Made by a program: the position numbers and the translations under genes. Shown piece after piece: positions 16,287 through 27,261 of a DNA stretch of 64,000 nt. Source of the DNA: Cupriavidus sp. YR651 (lineage in GTDB: Bacteria > Pseudomonadota > Gammaproteobacteria > Burkholderiales > Burkholderiaceae); the NCBI RefSeq assembly GCF_900101625.1, contig NZ_FMYZ01000001.1:404304-468303 (forward strand), given 5' to 3'. Each line of letters begins with the position of its first letter. Positions within the stretch are counted from its first letter, which is position 1. The notes beneath the pieces are model-generated. The model did no database searches, was not told where the DNA came from, and saw only the letters and a program-made list of their open reading frames with translations.

Positions 16287-19181
16287 TTACAGCGTACGCG
16301 CCACCTCGGTGATTTCGTACACCTCGAGCTGGTCGCCTTCCTGAACGTCGTTGAAGTTCTTGATCGACAGACCGCACTCGAAGCCTTGCTTGACTTCCTT
16401 GACGTCGTCCTTGAAACGCTTGAGCGAGTCGAGTTCGCCGTCGTGCACCACCACGTTGTTGCGCAGCACGCGCACCAGCGAGTTCCGCTTGACCAGGCCG
16501 TCGGTAACCATACAGCCAGCCACCGCACCGATCTTCGGCACGCGGAAGACCTGTCGGACTTCCACCTGACCGATCGTGGTCTCGCGCTTTTCCGGCGCCA
16601 GCATGCCGGACATCGCCGCCTTGATCTCGTCTACCGCATCGTAAATGATGTTGTAGTAGCGGATATCGATGCCATTGTGCTCGGCCAGCTTGCGCGCGCC
16701 GGCATCCGCCCGCACGTTGAAGCCGATGATGACCGCCTTCGAGGCCGTGGCCAGGTTGACGTCCGATTCCGAGATGCCACCCACGCCGCCATGCACGATC
16801 TGCACGCGCACTTCGGCGGTCGACAGCTTCTGCAGCGACTGCACCAGCGCTTCCTGCGAACCCTGGACGTCGGCCTTGACGATCAGCGGCAGTGTTGCCA
16901 CTTCGCCTTCGCTCATCTGCTCCAGCATCGTTTCCAGCTTGGCGGCCTGTTGCTTGGCCAGCTTCACGTCACGGAACTTGCCCTGGCGGAACAACGCGAT
17001 TTCGCGCGCCTTGCGCTCGTCCGGCAGCACCAGCACTTCCTCGCCAGCGGCGGGGACTTCCGACAGACCCTGGATTTCCACCGGGATCGACGGACCGGCT
17101 TCCTTCGCCGGCTTGCTGTTTTCGTCCAGCATGGCACGCACGCGACCATAGGCGCTGCCTGCCAGCACGACGTCGCCGCGCTTCAGCGTGCCGCTGGTCA
17201 CCAGGATCGTGGCGATCGGGCCCTTGCCCTTGTCGAGCTGAGCTTCCACCACCAGGCCCTTGGCCGGGGCATCCACCGGAGCCTTCAGTTCCAGCACTTC
17301 GGCCTGCAGGGAAACCTGCTCCAGCAGTTCCTCGATACCGATACCCGTCTTGGCGGACACCGGCACGAACGGCGAATCGCCACCGTATTCTTCCGGCACC
17401 ACCTGCTCGGCCACCAGTTCCTGCTTCACGCGGTCCGCGTTGGCTTCGGGCTTGTCGATCTTGTTGATCGCCACCACGATGGGTACGCCTGCAGCCTTGG
17501 CGTGCGCAATTGCTTCCTTGGTCTGCGGCATCACGCCGTCGTCAGCCGCAACCACCAGGATCACGATGTCGGTGGCCTTGGCGCCACGGGCACGCATGGC
17601 CGTGAAGGCCTCGTGACCCGGGGTATCCAGGAAGGTAATCACGCCGCGATCGGTTTCCACATGGTAGGCGCCGATGTGCTGCGTAATGCCACCCGCCTCG
17701 CCCGCTGCAACCTTGGTGCGGCGGATGTAGTCGAGCAGCGAGGTCTTGCCGTGGTCGACGTGACCCATCACGGTCACTACCGGCGGACGCGGCAGCAGTT
17801 CGGCGTCGGTATGATCTTCGCCGTCCACCACCAACAGTGCTTCCGGATCGTCCAGCTTGGCGGCATGCGCCTTGTGGCCCATTTCTTCCACCACGATCAT
17901 GGCGGTTTCCTGGTCCAGCACCTGGTTGATCGTCACCATCTGGCCGAGCTTCATCATCTGCTTGATGACCTCGGACGCCTTCACGGCCATCTTGTGCGCC
18001 AGGTCGGCCACAGAGACGGTTTCCGGCACGTGCACTTCACGCACCACCGGTTCGGTCGGCGCCTGGAAGTTGCTGCGTGCGTCGTCGGCATGCTGCTTGC
18101 CACCGCGGCCACGCGGGCCACCGCGCCAGCCACCCACGCCGCCCGACGAATCGCCGCGCGTCTTCAGGCCGCTGCCCTTCTTGTTGCGCGAGCCTTCGTC
18201 CTGCCACGTACCCGGCTTCGCAGCCTTGCCCGTCTTCTTGTCGACAGTGGTCGTGGTGGTCGTCGTGGTAGCGACCTTCTTCTCGTCTTTCTTCGCCTCG
18301 GTGGTCGTCCCAGCCGGCTTCACCGGCTTGTGCAGCGTACCGGTCTGCTCAGCCTTCTTTTCCTCGGCCTTGCGCTCGGACGGTGCCTTCAGGACGCGGG
18401 CCGGCGCATTCAGCATCTGCTGGATGGCTCGGGCTTCGGCTTCGGCAGCCTCGCGGCGGCGGCGTGCCGCATCCTGCTCGAGACGCGCCTTGTCGGCGGC
18501 AGCCTTGGCGTCGTCGGCGTCCTTTTGCACCTGTACGCGTTCGGCAGCCAGCCGAGCCTTGTCGCCCTCGGCCTTCGTGCGGGAGGCTTCCTCGGCAGCT
18601 TCAGCCACGGCACGCGCAGCAACTGCCTCTTCCTCGGCCTTCTTGGCCAGCAAGTCGGCCTGGCGGCGCTGTTCGGCCTCCAGGGCTTCCTGCTTTGCGC
18701 GGCGCTCGGCTTCCTCGCGTTCGGCCGCTTCCTGGCGGGCCTTCAGCTCGGCTTCCTGGCGCGCCAGCGCTTCGGCTTCCTGGCGGCGTTGTTCTTCGTC
18801 GCGACGCGCCTCCTCGGCGGCGGCTTCCGCCGCTTCCGGAGTTTCCGCGCCATCGGCGTGCGTATCGGACACCGCTTCGTCGCGCTTGATCAGGACGCGC
18901 TTCTTGCGCACCTCGACCTGCACGGTACGGGTCTTGCCCGTGGAATCGGCCTGGCGGATTTCCGAAGTTTCGCGCTTGGTCAGCGTGATCTTCTTGCGTG
19001 CGCTGTCGTCGGCCTGGCCATGCGACCGCTTCAGGTAGTCGAGCAGCCTCGTCTTGTCCGATTCGGTGATGATGTCTTCAGGCGTCGCCTTGCCCACCCC
19101 AGCTGCCTGCAATTGTTCCAGCAGGGCAGCTGCGCTGCGGCTCAGTTCTGCGGCCAGTTGGGCAACTGTTGTGCTTGCCAT
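16287..19181 (-). CDS. infB: Translation initiation factor IF-2
   Basis: GTPase that places initiator tRNA on the 30S subunit and joins the 50S. 964 residues: an N-terminal IF2N domain ([19 protein letters not shown]), a second IF2-associated segment, a long charged helical stretch of about 200 Glu/Ala/Arg-rich residues, a Lys/Gly-rich linker, a second IF2N-like segment (VAQ-type, [20 protein letters not shown]), the G domain ([30 protein letters not shown]) and domains II-IV. The long N-terminal region is common in Burkholderiaceae. Confidence 0.98.
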   Translation of the reverse strand: MASTTVAQLAAELSRSAAALLEQLQAAGVGKATPEDIITESDKTRLLDYLKRSHGQADDSARKKITLTKRETSEIRQADSTGKTRTVQVEVRKKRVLIKRDEAVSDTHADGAETPEAAEAAAEEARRDEEQRRQEAEALARQEAELKARQEAAEREEAERRAKQEALEAEQRRQADLLAKKAEEEAVAARAVAEAAEEASRTKAEGDKARLAAERVQVQKDADDAKAAADKARLEQDAARRRREAAEAEARAIQQMLNAPARVLKAPSERKAEEKKAEQTGTLHKPVKPAGTTTEAKKDEKKVATTTTTTTTVDKKTGKAAKPGTWQDEGSRNKKGSGLKTRGDSSGGVGGWRGGPRGRGGKQHADDARSNFQAPTEPVVREVHVPETVSVADLAHKMAVKASEVIKQMMKLGQMVTINQVLDQETAMIVVEEMGHKAHAAKLDDPEALLVVDGEDHTDAELLPRPPVVTVMGHVDHGKTSLLDYIRRTKVAAGEAGGITQHIGAYHVETDRGVITFLDTPGHEAFTAMRARGAKATDIVILVVAADDGVMPQTKEAIAHAKAAGVPIVVAINKIDKPEANADRVKQELVAEQVVPEEYGGDSPFVPVSAKTGIGIEELLEQVSLQAEVLELKAPVDAPAKGLVVEAQLDKGKGPIATILVTSGTLKRGDVVLAGSAYGRVRAMLDENSKPAKEAGPSIPVEIQGLSEVPAAGEEVLVLPDERKAREIALFRQGKFRDVKLAKQQAAKLETMLEQMSEGEVATLPLIVKADVQGSQEALVQSLQKLSTAEVRVQIVHGGVGGISESDVNLATASKAVIIGFNVRADAGARKLAEHNGIDIRYYNIIYDAVDEIKAAMSGMLAPEKRETTIGQVEVRQVFRVPKIGAVAGCMVTDGLVKRNSLVRVLRNNVVVHDGELDSLKRFKDDVKEVKQGFECGLSIKNFNDVQEGDQLEVYEITEVARTL

Positions 19182-19263
19182 TCAAACCCTTTCAATGCTC
19201 GGTTTCTACGTCGGGACAAATCGTATGCGGAAAGCGCGTCCGGGCCGGGCCCGGGCGTGTCCC

Positions 19264-20739
19264 TCAGTTAAACCAATGTTCCCGTGCTTTCATGATCAGC
19301 GCCTTGGCTTCTTCTTCCGTCACGCCGGCCAGATCGACCAGTTCGTCCACGGCCAGTTCGGCCAGGTCGTCACGCGTGTGGATATTGCCTTCGGCCAGCT
19401 TGCCGATCAGCTCGGGGGTCAGGCCGTCGAGCGAGCGCAGGTCCTGCGACACCTCTTCCACCTTTTCTTCCCGGGCCAGTTCCATCGTCAGCAGCGCATC
19501 GCGTGCGCGGTTACGCAGCTCGTTGACGGTGTCCTCATCGAACGCCTCGATTTCCATCATTTCACTGATAGGAACATAGGCGACTTCTTCCAGCGTGGAG
19601 AAACCCTCTTCGATGAGGATATCTGCCACTTCTTCGTCCACGTCCAGCTTGGCCATGAACAGCTTCCGTACCACTTCGCTTTCTTCGGCTTGCTTCTGCG
19701 CCGATTCTTCCTGCGTCATGATGTTGATCTGCCAGCCAGTCAGTTCCGACGCCAGGCGTACATTCTGACCGCTGCGACCAATGGCGACGGCGAGGTTTTC
19801 CTCGTCGACCACCACATCCATGCTGTGCTTTTCCTCGTCGACCACGATCGACTGCACCTGTGCCGGCGCCAGTGCGCCGATCACAAACTGCGCCGGATCT
19901 TCCGACCACAACACGATATCCACGGCTTCGCCGCCAATCTCGTTGCGCACCGCCGTCACGCGGGTACCGCGCACGCCTACGCAAGTGCCGATCGGGTCGA
20001 TGCGCTTGTCATGCGCCACCACGGCGATCTTCGCGCGCACGCCTGGGTCACGGGCAGCCGCCTTGATCTCCAGCAGGCCCTGTTCCATTTCCGGCACTTC
20101 GTTCTCGAACAGCTTGATCAGGAACTCGGGCGCCGTACGCGACAGTTCGATCTGCGGGCCACGCGCGGCGCGGTCCACATTCAGGATATATGCACGCACA
20201 CGGTCGCCGGTGCGCAGATTTTCCTTCGGAATGATCTGATCGCGGGCCAGCAACGCTTCCACGCGACCCGATTCCACGATCAGGCCCTTCTTGTCGGCGC
20301 GCTTGACCGTACCGGTCATGACCTTCTCGCCACGATCCAGGTAGTCGTTCAGGATCTGCTCACGCTCCGCGTCGCGAATGCGCTGCAGAATCACCTGCTT
20401 GGCAGCTTGCGCGCCAATACGTCCAAATTCAACCGATTCGATCTGCTCTTCGACGAATTCGTCCAGCTGGATCTCCGGTTCCTGCTCGCGGGCCTCGAAC
20501 AGCAGAATTTGCTTGTCCGGCTCCTGCAGGCCTTGTTCGTCGGGGACGACAAGCCAGCGGCGGAACGTTTCGTGCTCACCGGATTCACGGTCGATCGCGA
20601 CGCGGATATCCACGTCCTCCTCGAAACGCTTCTTGGTCGCCGAGGCGAGTGCCGCCTCGAGCGCACCGAATACCACATCCTTGTCGACGTTCTTTTCACG
20701 CGCAAGCGCATCGACGAGCAACAGAACTTCGCGGCTCAT
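19264..20739 (-). CDS. nusA: Transcription termination/antitermination factor NusA
   Basis: RNA polymerase-binding factor controlling pausing and termination. 491 residues, the usual beta/gamma-proteobacterial length: N-terminal polymerase-binding domain ([18 protein letters not shown]), S1 domain, two KH domains ([30 protein letters not shown]) and two acidic C-terminal repeats (helix-hairpin-helix type). Its start overlaps the rimP stop by four bases, implying coupled translation. infB follows after 82 bases that contain a GC-rich palindrome. Confidence 0.98.
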   Translation of the reverse strand: MSREVLLLVDALAREKNVDKDVVFGALEAALASATKKRFEEDVDIRVAIDRESGEHETFRRWLVVPDEQGLQEPDKQILLFEAREQEPEIQLDEFVEEQIESVEFGRIGAQAAKQVILQRIRDAEREQILNDYLDRGEKVMTGTVKRADKKGLIVESGRVEALLARDQIIPKENLRTGDRVRAYILNVDRAARGPQIELSRTAPEFLIKLFENEVPEMEQGLLEIKAAARDPGVRAKIAVVAHDKRIDPIGTCVGVRGTRVTAVRNEIGGEAVDIVLWSEDPAQFVIGALAPAQVQSIVVDEEKHSMDVVVDEENLAVAIGRSGQNVRLASELTGWQINIMTQEESAQKQAEESEVVRKLFMAKLDVDEEVADILIEEGFSTLEEVAYVPISEMMEIEAFDEDTVNELRNRARDALLTMELAREEKVEEVSQDLRSLDGLTPELIGKLAEGNIHTRDDLAELAVDELVDLAGVTEEEAKALIMKAREHWFN

Positions 20740-21224
20740 TGCTTGTTCCCTTTTCTTTGATTTCCCTTGAAGTCGATCACCGGCACGAGCCGTGCCTTGT
20801 CGACGTCGGATATGGCGAATTCCAGCAGCGCCGGGCCATCCTTGCCTTCGAATTCCAGGCCGATTTTCTCGGCATCGGCCTCGCCCACGGGTTCCCGGAG
20901 GATGCCGACAAAATTCTTCTGGCCATTGACAGGAAGACGCAGCGTGACCCTGACCTCGGCACCGGCAAAACGGACGTAGTCGGCCAGTTTCTTCAGCGGC
21001 CGATCCAGACCGGGCGACGACACCTCGAGGCGCTCATAGTCGACATTCTCGACGGTGAGCACGTGCGTAAGCTGGCGGCTTACTTTCTCGCAATCTTCAA
21101 TGACGATGCCGGTTTCAGGCTGATCGATATAGACACGCAGAAGTCCGGCTGGGGCACGCTCAAGCTCAACCAACTCGTAGCCCATGCCGATAAGGGTGGT
21201 TTCGATCAAATCTGCCAGATGCAC
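20736..21224 (-). CDS. rimP: Ribosome maturation factor RimP
   Basis: 30S assembly factor, first gene of the nusA-infB operon. 162 residues with the two RimP domains; diagnostic segments are [17 protein letters not shown] and [18 protein letters not shown]. It starts with GTG at 21224, supported by GGGA 6 bases upstream. The operon promoter should lie in 21225-21360, below the rluB terminator. Confidence 0.96.
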   Translation of the reverse strand: MHLADLIETTLIGMGYELVELERAPAGLLRVYIDQPETGIVIEDCEKVSRQLTHVLTVENVDYERLEVSSPGLDRPLKKLADYVRFAGAEVRVTLRLPVNGQKNFVGILREPVGEADAEKIGLEFEGKDGPALLEFAISDVDKARLVPVIDFKGNQRKGNKQ

Positions 21225-21361
21225 TGTAATCCCGAATAGTGGCGTTCAACACCATGGCAGACACCGGACAACGACAACGTTCTGAAACGAAAGAGCTGCC
21301 CTGCCTGCCTGTCACCCCCTAACGGCCCGCACCGCGATGGTGCGAAACAAACGAGCGAACC

Positions 21362-21386
21362 AAAAAAAAATGGGCGCAATGCCCAT
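21362..21386 (-). terminator. Terminator after rluB
   Basis: ATGGGC / GCCCAT stem with a 5-nt loop, followed on the minus strand by nine T residues. It separates the scpB-rluB unit from the rimP operon read in the same direction. Confidence 0.8.
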
Positions 21387-21530
21387 CATTCGCCCATCCT
21401 TCGCCGAGGATGACACTTTTGAATAGACTTAGATTATACGCAGATTATGTCCAAAAGGCAAAAGCCAGTCGGGATCTGCGCCGGATCGGGGCTGCGCCGA
21501 CATTTGCCGGCATTGCCCCAACCCTTGCAA

Positions 21531-23492
21531 TCAGCGATGGCCTCCGTGACCGCCTCCGTGACCGCCGCCATGATTGCCGCCTCGACCGCGCGGACGCCGG
21601 TTACCACCTGCGTTGCTACCAGCATTGCCGCCCGCGTTGCCACCGGCCTTTGCCGCCTTCGGCATCACATTGCCGTTGACATCGCCACCGCCGCCGCGTC
21701 GCTGCTGTTGACGCCCCTGGCCGCCTGCACCGCCCATGCCGCGAGCGCCACGTCCACCACCGGCACCACCAGCACCACCTCGCATCCCACCTGCCCCGCC
21801 ACCGCCGAACTTGGTGGTGTGTGAGGTCAGCGGTGCAGGTCCCGTCGGAATGTAGCCCATCGACGTCTGCATCGGATCCGGCTGACCGCGGCCGGCACCA
21901 CTGCCACCCCGCGCGCCGCCCTTCTCAAAGCGCGGCAGGCCATCCATGCCCGTGTGCATCGGCATGCCAGCGATCGCCGCCTCGGTACGCTGCTTCCGGC
22001 CACCCACTTTCGTGGCACCCTTGAGGGCAGCCTGCTCACCCTTGCCCGGCGCCTTCAGGCCAATGCTGGCCATCAGCGTGCGTACGTCCGTCGCTTCCAT
22101 TTCCTGCCAACGGCCGCGCTTCAGGCCGCGCGGCAGCAGGAACTGACCATAGCGCGTACGGATGAGGCGCGACACCGTCAGGCCGACCGCCTCGAACATC
22201 CGTCGCACCTCGCGGTTGCGGCCTTCGGTCAGCGCCACGTGATACCACTGATTCACGCCTTCACCGCCACCATCTGCGATCCGCAGGAAGTTGGCTTCGC
22301 CATCATCGAGCTGAATGCCGTGCAACAAACGCTGGCGATCCGCCTCGGCCAGCTCGCCAAGCGTACGCACTGCATACTCGCGCTCCACGCCGTAGCGCGG
22401 GTGCATGAAACGGTTGGCGATATCGCCCGACGTCGTGAAAATCAGCAAACCCTCGGTATTGAAATCCAACCGGCCTACGGCCACCCACTTTCCGGTCTTG
22501 ATTCGCGGCAGGTTGTCGAATACGGTCGGACGGCCTTCCGGATCAGACTGGCTGACGATTTCGCCGGCAGGCTTGTGGTACAGCAACACGCGCGGCGGCT
22601 TGGAAGACACCTTGCGATGGATCAGCTTGCCATTCACGCGAACCTGGTCGGTCGGCAGAATCCGCTGGCCGATGTGAGCCGGCAACCCGTTCACGGAGAC
22701 ACGGCCCTGAAGAATCAGCTCCTCCATCTCGCGGCGCGATCCCAGCCCGCCCTCCGCCAGCACCTTATGCAGCTTGGGGGCATCGTCGTCGGCCGACAGC
22801 TCACGCACCGGCTTGACCTTGGTGCGCGGCAGAGCCATGTCTTCCTGGTCGAACTGCCCCGAAATCACAAAGCGGAACAGATCTTCGGCGCCCGCCGCGG
22901 GCTTGCCGGCAGCCTTGCTGGCGCCCTTGCCCATCGGCTTGTCGTCCTGGCGATTCTCGGGCTTCTCCATTCCCTTGCCGCCACCCGGCTGGCCCTTGCG
23001 CTGGCCCTGGACACCCTTGTTGCGCCTGCCTTGCTGCTGACCCGCCGGCTTGTTATCGCCATCGACCAGCGCGGCCTTGCGCTGAGGCTGCTGCCGCCGC
23101 TTGCGGGCGCCCTGCGCAGCTTGCGGCTGGGCCGACTGTCCATCGCCAGCAACTTCAGCCTCGCCTTCGGCACGAACTTCGCGCTCCACGGCAGGTGCCG
23201 GCTTGCGCTTGCCACGACCGCGCGGCTCACCGCGTGCGGCCTGGGACGCGCCGGCAGGCTGGGGAGTATCGCCACCTTCCGCCGACACTGCGCCGTCGGT
23301 TTCGGCACGTCCCGTCTCGCGGTCCTGGGCGCCTTGGCGGCGCGACGCAACGAGATTGCGCAGGCCACGACGAAGCCCCTTGCGGCGCGGCGCGCCATCA
23401 GCACCGTTGCCCGCGTCGGGGGCAGCGCCGGTATCGCCCGGCCCGTCCGGTTGGCGGACGTCTTGCTCAGCGGAATCAGACAAAGTATTCAC
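21531..23492 (-). CDS. rluB: 23S rRNA pseudouridine synthase RluB with long low-complexity tails
   Basis: Makes pseudouridine 2605-type modification in 23S rRNA. 653 residues against about 290 in E. coli. A basic/Gln-rich N-terminal region of roughly 210 residues precedes an S4 RNA-binding domain ([21 protein letters not shown]) and the catalytic domain with [13 protein letters not shown] (catalytic Asp). The C-terminal ~190 residues are Gly/Arg-rich and end in Gly-His repeats. The start is taken as GTG at 23492, 20 bases after the scpB stop. It lacks a clear ribosome binding site; a five-codon frame (Met-Gln-Tyr-Gln-stop) ends exactly at this GTG and could deliver ribosomes by reinitiation. 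Confidence 0.93.
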   Translation of the reverse strand: MNTLSDSAEQDVRQPDGPGDTGAAPDAGNGADGAPRRKGLRRGLRNLVASRRQGAQDRETGRAETDGAVSAEGGDTPQPAGASQAARGEPRGRGKRKPAPAVEREVRAEGEAEVAGDGQSAQPQAAQGARKRRQQPQRKAALVDGDNKPAGQQQGRRNKGVQGQRKGQPGGGKGMEKPENRQDDKPMGKGASKAAGKPAAGAEDLFRFVISGQFDQEDMALPRTKVKPVRELSADDDAPKLHKVLAEGGLGSRREMEELILQGRVSVNGLPAHIGQRILPTDQVRVNGKLIHRKVSSKPPRVLLYHKPAGEIVSQSDPEGRPTVFDNLPRIKTGKWVAVGRLDFNTEGLLIFTTSGDIANRFMHPRYGVEREYAVRTLGELAEADRQRLLHGIQLDDGEANFLRIADGGGEGVNQWYHVALTEGRNREVRRMFEAVGLTVSRLIRTRYGQFLLPRGLKRGRWQEMEATDVRTLMASIGLKAPGKGEQAALKGATKVGGRKQRTEAAIAGMPMHTGMDGLPRFEKGGARGGSGAGRGQPDPMQTSMGYIPTGPAPLTSHTTKFGGGGAGGMRGGAGGAGGGRGARGMGGAGGQGRQQQRRGGGGDVNGNVMPKAAKAGGNAGGNAGSNAGGNRRPRGRGGNHGGGHGGGHGGHR

Positions 23493-23511
23493 TATTGATA
23501 TTGCATGTTGT

Positions 23512-24522
23512 TCAGTTGGACACGCGCTCGTCGTCCTCGGTGGGATGCGGTACATTGCCGTCCCGGACTGAACCATCGTCGTCTTCTTGCATGGAAGACA
23601 AGGTGTCCACGTGGAAGCCGTTGGCTTGCGCCAGCGGCGCGTCGTCGTCTTGCTCGCCATCGGCGGGCAACTGCGCAACGCTGTTGTCGTTCTGGTTGTG
23701 TTCGTCGCCGGGGCCGCTGACGCCCATCGTCACCTGCGCCCCCTCTTCCGACCCAGTGAATTCAGCGGATTCGACTGACTCAGCGGATTCACCTGGCTCA
23801 GCCGGCTCGCCGGTGAGCGCCTCTGCGGATTCAGAGACCACGCCGACCTCGGCTAGATCCGCCGTGCCCGCAGCAGGTGCATCAGAACCCGGCGCGGCGC
23901 CCGCCAGCGCCTCGGCGAACGCTTCTTCGTCGCCAGTCTGCGGATTGGCCGTGGCGACTTCCTCGAAATCGATGGCCTGCTGATCCAGCAATGCGGCCTG
24001 GACCTGTGCCTGGGCATCCTCGAGCGGCGGCAGTTCATCGAGCGTTCGCAACCCCAGATCGTCGAGGAACGCCTTGGTCGTCGCATAGAGCGCCGGGCGG
24101 CCCGGCACATCACGGTGCCCAATGACCTCGATCCAGCTGCGATCCTCGAGCTTCTTGATGACGTCCGTACTCACCGTCACGCCGCGGATTTCCTCGATAT
24201 CGCCTCGCGTCACCGGCTGGCGATAAGCAATAATGGCCAGCGTTTCCATCACGGCGCGAGAATACTTTGGCGGCTTCTCGGGATTCAGACGATCCAGGAA
24301 CTCACGCATTTCGGGCCGGCTCTGGAAGCGCCAGCCGCTAGCCAGAGCCACCAGTTCCACGCCGCGCTGCTGCCAGTCCTGGCGCAGCTCTTCCAGGAGG
24401 ACACGGATGGTATCGGCACCGACATCGTCGGCAAACAAGCGCCGCAGATCATTGACGCGCAAAGGTTCCTGCGCGCAGATCAGCGCGGTCTCGAGGACGA
24501 TCTTCGCCTCTTGGGTATTCAT
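23512..24522 (-). CDS. scpB: Segregation and condensation protein ScpB
   Basis: Kleisin-associated winged-helix subunit of the SMC-ScpAB condensin. The first ~185 residues match ScpB ([59 protein letters not shown]). The remaining 150 residues are acidic, rich in Glu/Ala/Ser/Asp and probably disordered, giving 336 residues against about 200 in Bacillus. ATG at 24522 is chosen on homology; a GTG at 24549 with GGGGCAGG before it would add nine residues. rluB follows. Confidence 0.93.
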   Translation of the reverse strand: MNTQEAKIVLETALICAQEPLRVNDLRRLFADDVGADTIRVLLEELRQDWQQRGVELVALASGWRFQSRPEMREFLDRLNPEKPPKYSRAVMETLAIIAYRQPVTRGDIEEIRGVTVSTDVIKKLEDRSWIEVIGHRDVPGRPALYATTKAFLDDLGLRTLDELPPLEDAQAQVQAALLDQQAIDFEEVATANPQTGDEEAFAEALAGAAPGSDAPAAGTADLAEVGVVSESAEALTGEPAEPGESAESVESAEFTGSEEGAQVTMGVSGPGDEHNQNDNSVAQLPADGEQDDDAPLAQANGFHVDTLSSMQEDDDGSVRDGNVPHPTEDDERVSN

Positions 24523-25123
24523 GTGATTGCGTGCAGCCTGTCTTTGCACCTGCCCCAGGACGAATCCCTGAGCACTGGAGATTTCGGATACAGCGGTACG
24601 GATGCCACCGCCATCTCATCGCGCAGCCAACTCTCGCATGCTTACCGCATCGGAGCCGTGCACTTCGTTCATTGCATCGAGTTGCCGGGTCAGTCCGGCT
24701 GGAGATCGTCCGTTTCAGGCAGGCTTCGCCGGTCAACGGACCTCTTGCGTCGCGCCTTCTCCCTCTTGGGCGGACATTCGCCAGGACAACCAGATTGCCA
24801 AGGCGGCAAGAAAATAACGGATATCGGCCCGGACATGCTACGTCCTGAGCCAGCGCCACCGCTCCACAGCGCCGCCCGGCCTTTTGAACCAGATCTTTTG
24901 AACCGGATGAACTGTGGAGACGGGTCCGGCAATTCATGCCGCCGAGGACCCCAGGACTCGCACCCCAGATCAGGAGTGCCGCCCCGGCGACGCCACGAGC
25001 GTAATGCAGCGCAATACCGTGGTTCTCGCGATTGTATGGCATTTCCAGCCCGCCCCGCAACCCGCACCGAGCAGGCGCCATGAGTTCGTGGCGGATTTCA
25101 CGAAGAGGTAGCCTCAGGTAGCC
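24523..25123. other. 600-bp intergenic stretch, possible gene remnant
   Basis: No intact gene is convincing. On the minus strand, one frame near 24930-25045 begins MPYNRENHGIAL and holds a hydrophobic stretch. A second frame at 24733-24837 encodes a membrane-helix-like end (RYFLAALAIWLSWRM, then a polar tail and TGA) but is preceded directly by a stop and has no start codon. The two could be remains of one small membrane protein broken by frameshifts, or chance. The scpB promoter should also lie here. Confidence 0.3.
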
Positions 25124-25885
25124 TCAGAGCACCATGCAAAATCCGATCTGATTCAGCGTATCCGGAAGCCAGAACGCCCGCGCAATACCGAGCAATCCAA
25201 AGGCCATCACGATCACCCCGGCAATCACCCTTACGGCGCGCCGGCGGGACAAGTGACGTAAATATCCCGACAGCCCAGAGATAACCAGCAGATTCGGCAA
25301 CGTACCCAGACCGAACGCGCCCATCACCAGCGCCCCTGATGCGGCGTTGCCGGCCAGAAGCGCCAACGCGAGTGCCCCATAGACCATCCCGCATGGCACG
25401 ATCCCCCACGCGAGCCCCATGCCGTAGCGACGCGCCAGCGGCCCGGGCCGTCGTCGCAAGCCCGCGGGCATGTGCGCGCCAATAACCCGGCAATGTCTTG
25501 TGATGTATTGCGCCCCGCCTGTAGCAAGCTTCTCGACCCAGACAGCACGCGGCACCTTGCCGCGCAACAACCAGAGCCCCGACAGCACCAGCAAGGCACT
25601 TCCCAACGCATACAGCCATCGCTGCAGCGGCAGGTACTCCTGCTTCCACGCCGTTGCACCCACCGCGCCCATCAGCGCGCCAAGCAGCATGTACGTCGTG
25701 AGACGTCCCGCGTGCATGACAAGCAGTTCGAAGACCCAACTACGCGGCGTTCGATGCACAACCGCAGGCACGCTTGCGAAGCCACGCTGTTCCGCCGCCA
25801 TTGCAATGCCGCCACACATGGCAGCGCAATGCACGCCACCCAGCAAGGCCAGGGCAAAAACGCTAAAAAGCACACCAAATGGCAA
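25124..25885 (-). CDS. Sulfite exporter TauE/SafE-like (DsbD_2-type) membrane protein of the cbb3 locus
   Basis: 253 residues, about six hydrophobic segments. The first helix carries HCAAMCGG, a cysteine/histidine pair typical of the DsbD_2/UreH-like membrane family often found beside cbb3 oxidase genes and thought to help copper or redox handling during oxidase assembly. A later GIVPCGMVYGAL segment fits the same family. The start is TTG at 25885, with GAGGAA just upstream. Divergent from fnr with 82 bases between. The role in oxidase assembly is inferred from neighbours. Confidence 0.8.
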   Translation of the reverse strand: MPFGVLFSVFALALLGGVHCAAMCGGIAMAAEQRGFASVPAVVHRTPRSWVFELLVMHAGRLTTYMLLGALMGAVGATAWKQEYLPLQRWLYALGSALLVLSGLWLLRGKVPRAVWVEKLATGGAQYITRHCRVIGAHMPAGLRRRPGPLARRYGMGLAWGIVPCGMVYGALALALLAGNAASGALVMGAFGLGTLPNLLVISGLSGYLRHLSRRRAVRVIAGVIVMAFGLLGIARAFWLPDTLNQIGFCMVL

Positions 25886-25967
25886 CTGTTCCTCGCTTCA
25901 GCGTCACATCACGCTGTAAAATGTATGAATCGCGCCCTCACCGCTTGCGCTTTACAACGAGCCTTAA

Positions 25968-26693
25968 TTGCTTACTTCCATCCCCGTCACTGAAATGTCG
26001 CCCCGTTGCTCCACGTGTGCTATGGGCCAGCTTTGCCTGCCCGTGGGGATGTCTCAGCAAGACCTCGCGAAAATGGACTCGCTTGTGCAGGAGCGTATTC
26101 GCGTACACAAAGGTGAGACGCTGTATCGCATGGGTGATCCGCTCAACGCTGTCTATGCCATTCGTTTCGGTACGCTGAAAACGCACGTCACGATGGAAGA
26201 CGGACGATCCCAGATCACCGGGTTCCATCTGCCCGGCGAGGTTATTGGCCTGGACGGTCTCGGCGAGATGCAACACGCATCCGATGCCACCGCGCTCGAA
26301 GATACCGAAGTCTGCGTGGTGCGCTTCGGTGATCTGCAGTCGTTATCGGGCCAACTGCCATCACTGCAACATCAGTTCCTGCGGCTGATGAGCAAGGAAA
26401 TCTCCCAGGACCAGGTCATGCTTCTCACGCTCGGTTCCATGCGGGCCGAAGAGCGGCTGGCGGCATTCCTCATTAATCTGTCCGAACGCCTGTCAGCCCG
26501 AGGCTATTCGGCAAGCGAGTTCGTTCTGCGCATGAGCCGTGAGGAAATCGGCAGCTACCTGGGCCTCAAGCTCGAAACCGTCAGCCGCTTGTTCTCTCGA
26601 TTTGCGGAGGCCGGCCTGATCCAGATCCGCCAGCGTCACGTCAAACTCGTCGACATGGCAGGTATCAAGCAAGTCTACAGCCGCTCCTGCTAA
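25968..26693 (+). CDS. fnr: Oxygen-sensing transcription regulator Fnr
   Basis: Crp/Fnr-family regulator that binds DNA as a dimer when its [4Fe-4S] cluster is intact without oxygen. 241 residues: three N-terminal cysteines (14, 17, 23 in CSTCAMGQLC) plus Cys116 (TEVCVVRF) give the four cluster ligands, followed by a cyclic-nucleotide-fold domain (ITGFHLPGEVIGLD) and a helix-turn-helix with the FNR recognition helix EEIGSYLGLKLETVSRLFSR (E..SR pattern). The start is TTG at 25968; ATG at 25995 is an alternative that would still keep all four cysteines. The FNR boxes at ccoN and ccoI are probable targets. Confidence 0.95.
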   Translation: MLTSIPVTEMSPRCSTCAMGQLCLPVGMSQQDLAKMDSLVQERIRVHKGETLYRMGDPLNAVYAIRFGTLKTHVTMEDGRSQITGFHLPGEVIGLDGLGEMQHASDATALEDTEVCVVRFGDLQSLSGQLPSLQHQFLRLMSKEISQDQVMLLTLGSMRAEERLAAFLINLSERLSARGYSASEFVLRMSREEIGSYLGLKLETVSRLFSRFAEAGLIQIRQRHVKLVDMAGIKQVYSRSC

Positions 26694-26710
26694 GCCTCGT
26701 ATCGCAGACC

Positions 26711-26737
26711 AGAGGCCGCCTTCAGGGCGGCCTTTTT
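26711..26737 (+). terminator. Terminator after fnr
   Basis: A perfect 8-bp stem (AGGCCGCC / GGCGGCCT) with a 5-nt loop runs into TTTTT on the plus strand. It lies about 20 bases past the fnr stop, and 24 bases from the convergent small membrane protein gene. Confidence 0.85.
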
Positions 26738-26760
26738 CGTGGTCCTCCAACTCGCTGCCG

Positions 26761-27006
26761 CTACTCCAGTTCGTCCGTGTCACTCAGCTTGGTCGGCATC
26801 GTGTACAACGTCAGTCCGCTCGACAACGCGCAAAACAGCCACGCCAGCAGAAACCCCACCGTATAGACCGCCAGGCGTGACACTTCGACGGGCTGCCCGA
26901 AAAAACTGAGATCACCGGGATCCACAACCGAGAAGACCATTGCCGTGGCCGCGCCGCCCACCAGGAACGCTGGCCATAGCACCCACATCAGCCAGCGCAA
27001 TCTCAT
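26761..27006 (-). CDS. Small two-helix membrane protein at the end of the cco operon
   Basis: 81 residues with two hydrophobic segments (about 5-24 and 43-66) separated by a polar loop containing VDPGDLSFFG. No named family recognised. The ATG at 27006 has GGAGG 6-7 bases upstream and overlaps the ccoH stop by four bases, so it is translated with ccoH as the last gene of the ccoNOQPGH series. A role in cbb3 assembly or insertion is inferred only from this position. Confidence 0.75.
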   Translation of the reverse strand: MRLRWLMWVLWPAFLVGGAATAMVFSVVDPGDLSFFGQPVEVSRLAVYTVGFLLAWLFCALSSGLTLYTMPTKLSDTDELE

Positions 27007-27233
27007 GGGCGCCCTCCAGTCGACGCTTCCGCACGGACGGCAGCAGGCACGCGTGGCCCATCGACTTTTTCGACTACCAGCCCGTGGCTCGCGGCCCCGC
27101 TGACGGGAGTATCCGCGTGCGTGCTCGCCAGCCAGATTGTCACACCGCAGCCGATCATCGCCAGCAACGGGCCGGACATCAGGAACCAAGGCCACGGCTC
27201 TTTCCACCAGGACTTGCTTTCTTTGGGTGTCAT
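27003..27233 (-). CDS. ccoH: FixH/CcoH-like cbb3 oxidase assembly protein, short form
   Basis: 76 residues beginning with the FixH-type WWKEPWPWFLMSGPLLAM segment, one membrane helix, and a short periplasmic tail (SHGLVVEKVD). CcoH/FixH supports maturation of cbb3 oxidase in the inner membrane. Rhizobial FixH is about twice as long with a periplasmic domain; here only the membrane part and a stub remain. It lies 28 bases after ccoG and overlaps the next gene. Confidence 0.75.
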   Translation of the reverse strand: MTPKESKSWWKEPWPWFLMSGPLLAMIGCGVTIWLASTHADTPVSGAASHGLVVEKVDGPRVPAAVRAEASTGGRP

Positions 27234-27261
27234 TCAGATCTCCTTGTCGACGATCACGACG

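Noticed and set aside
16275-19271. 998-codon plus-strand frame opposite infB
   Set aside because: Antisense shadow of infB with no start site or conserved motif.
25879-26178. 99-codon plus-strand frame overlapping the fnr start
   Set aside because: It runs in a different frame through the conserved Fnr cysteines and has no homology.
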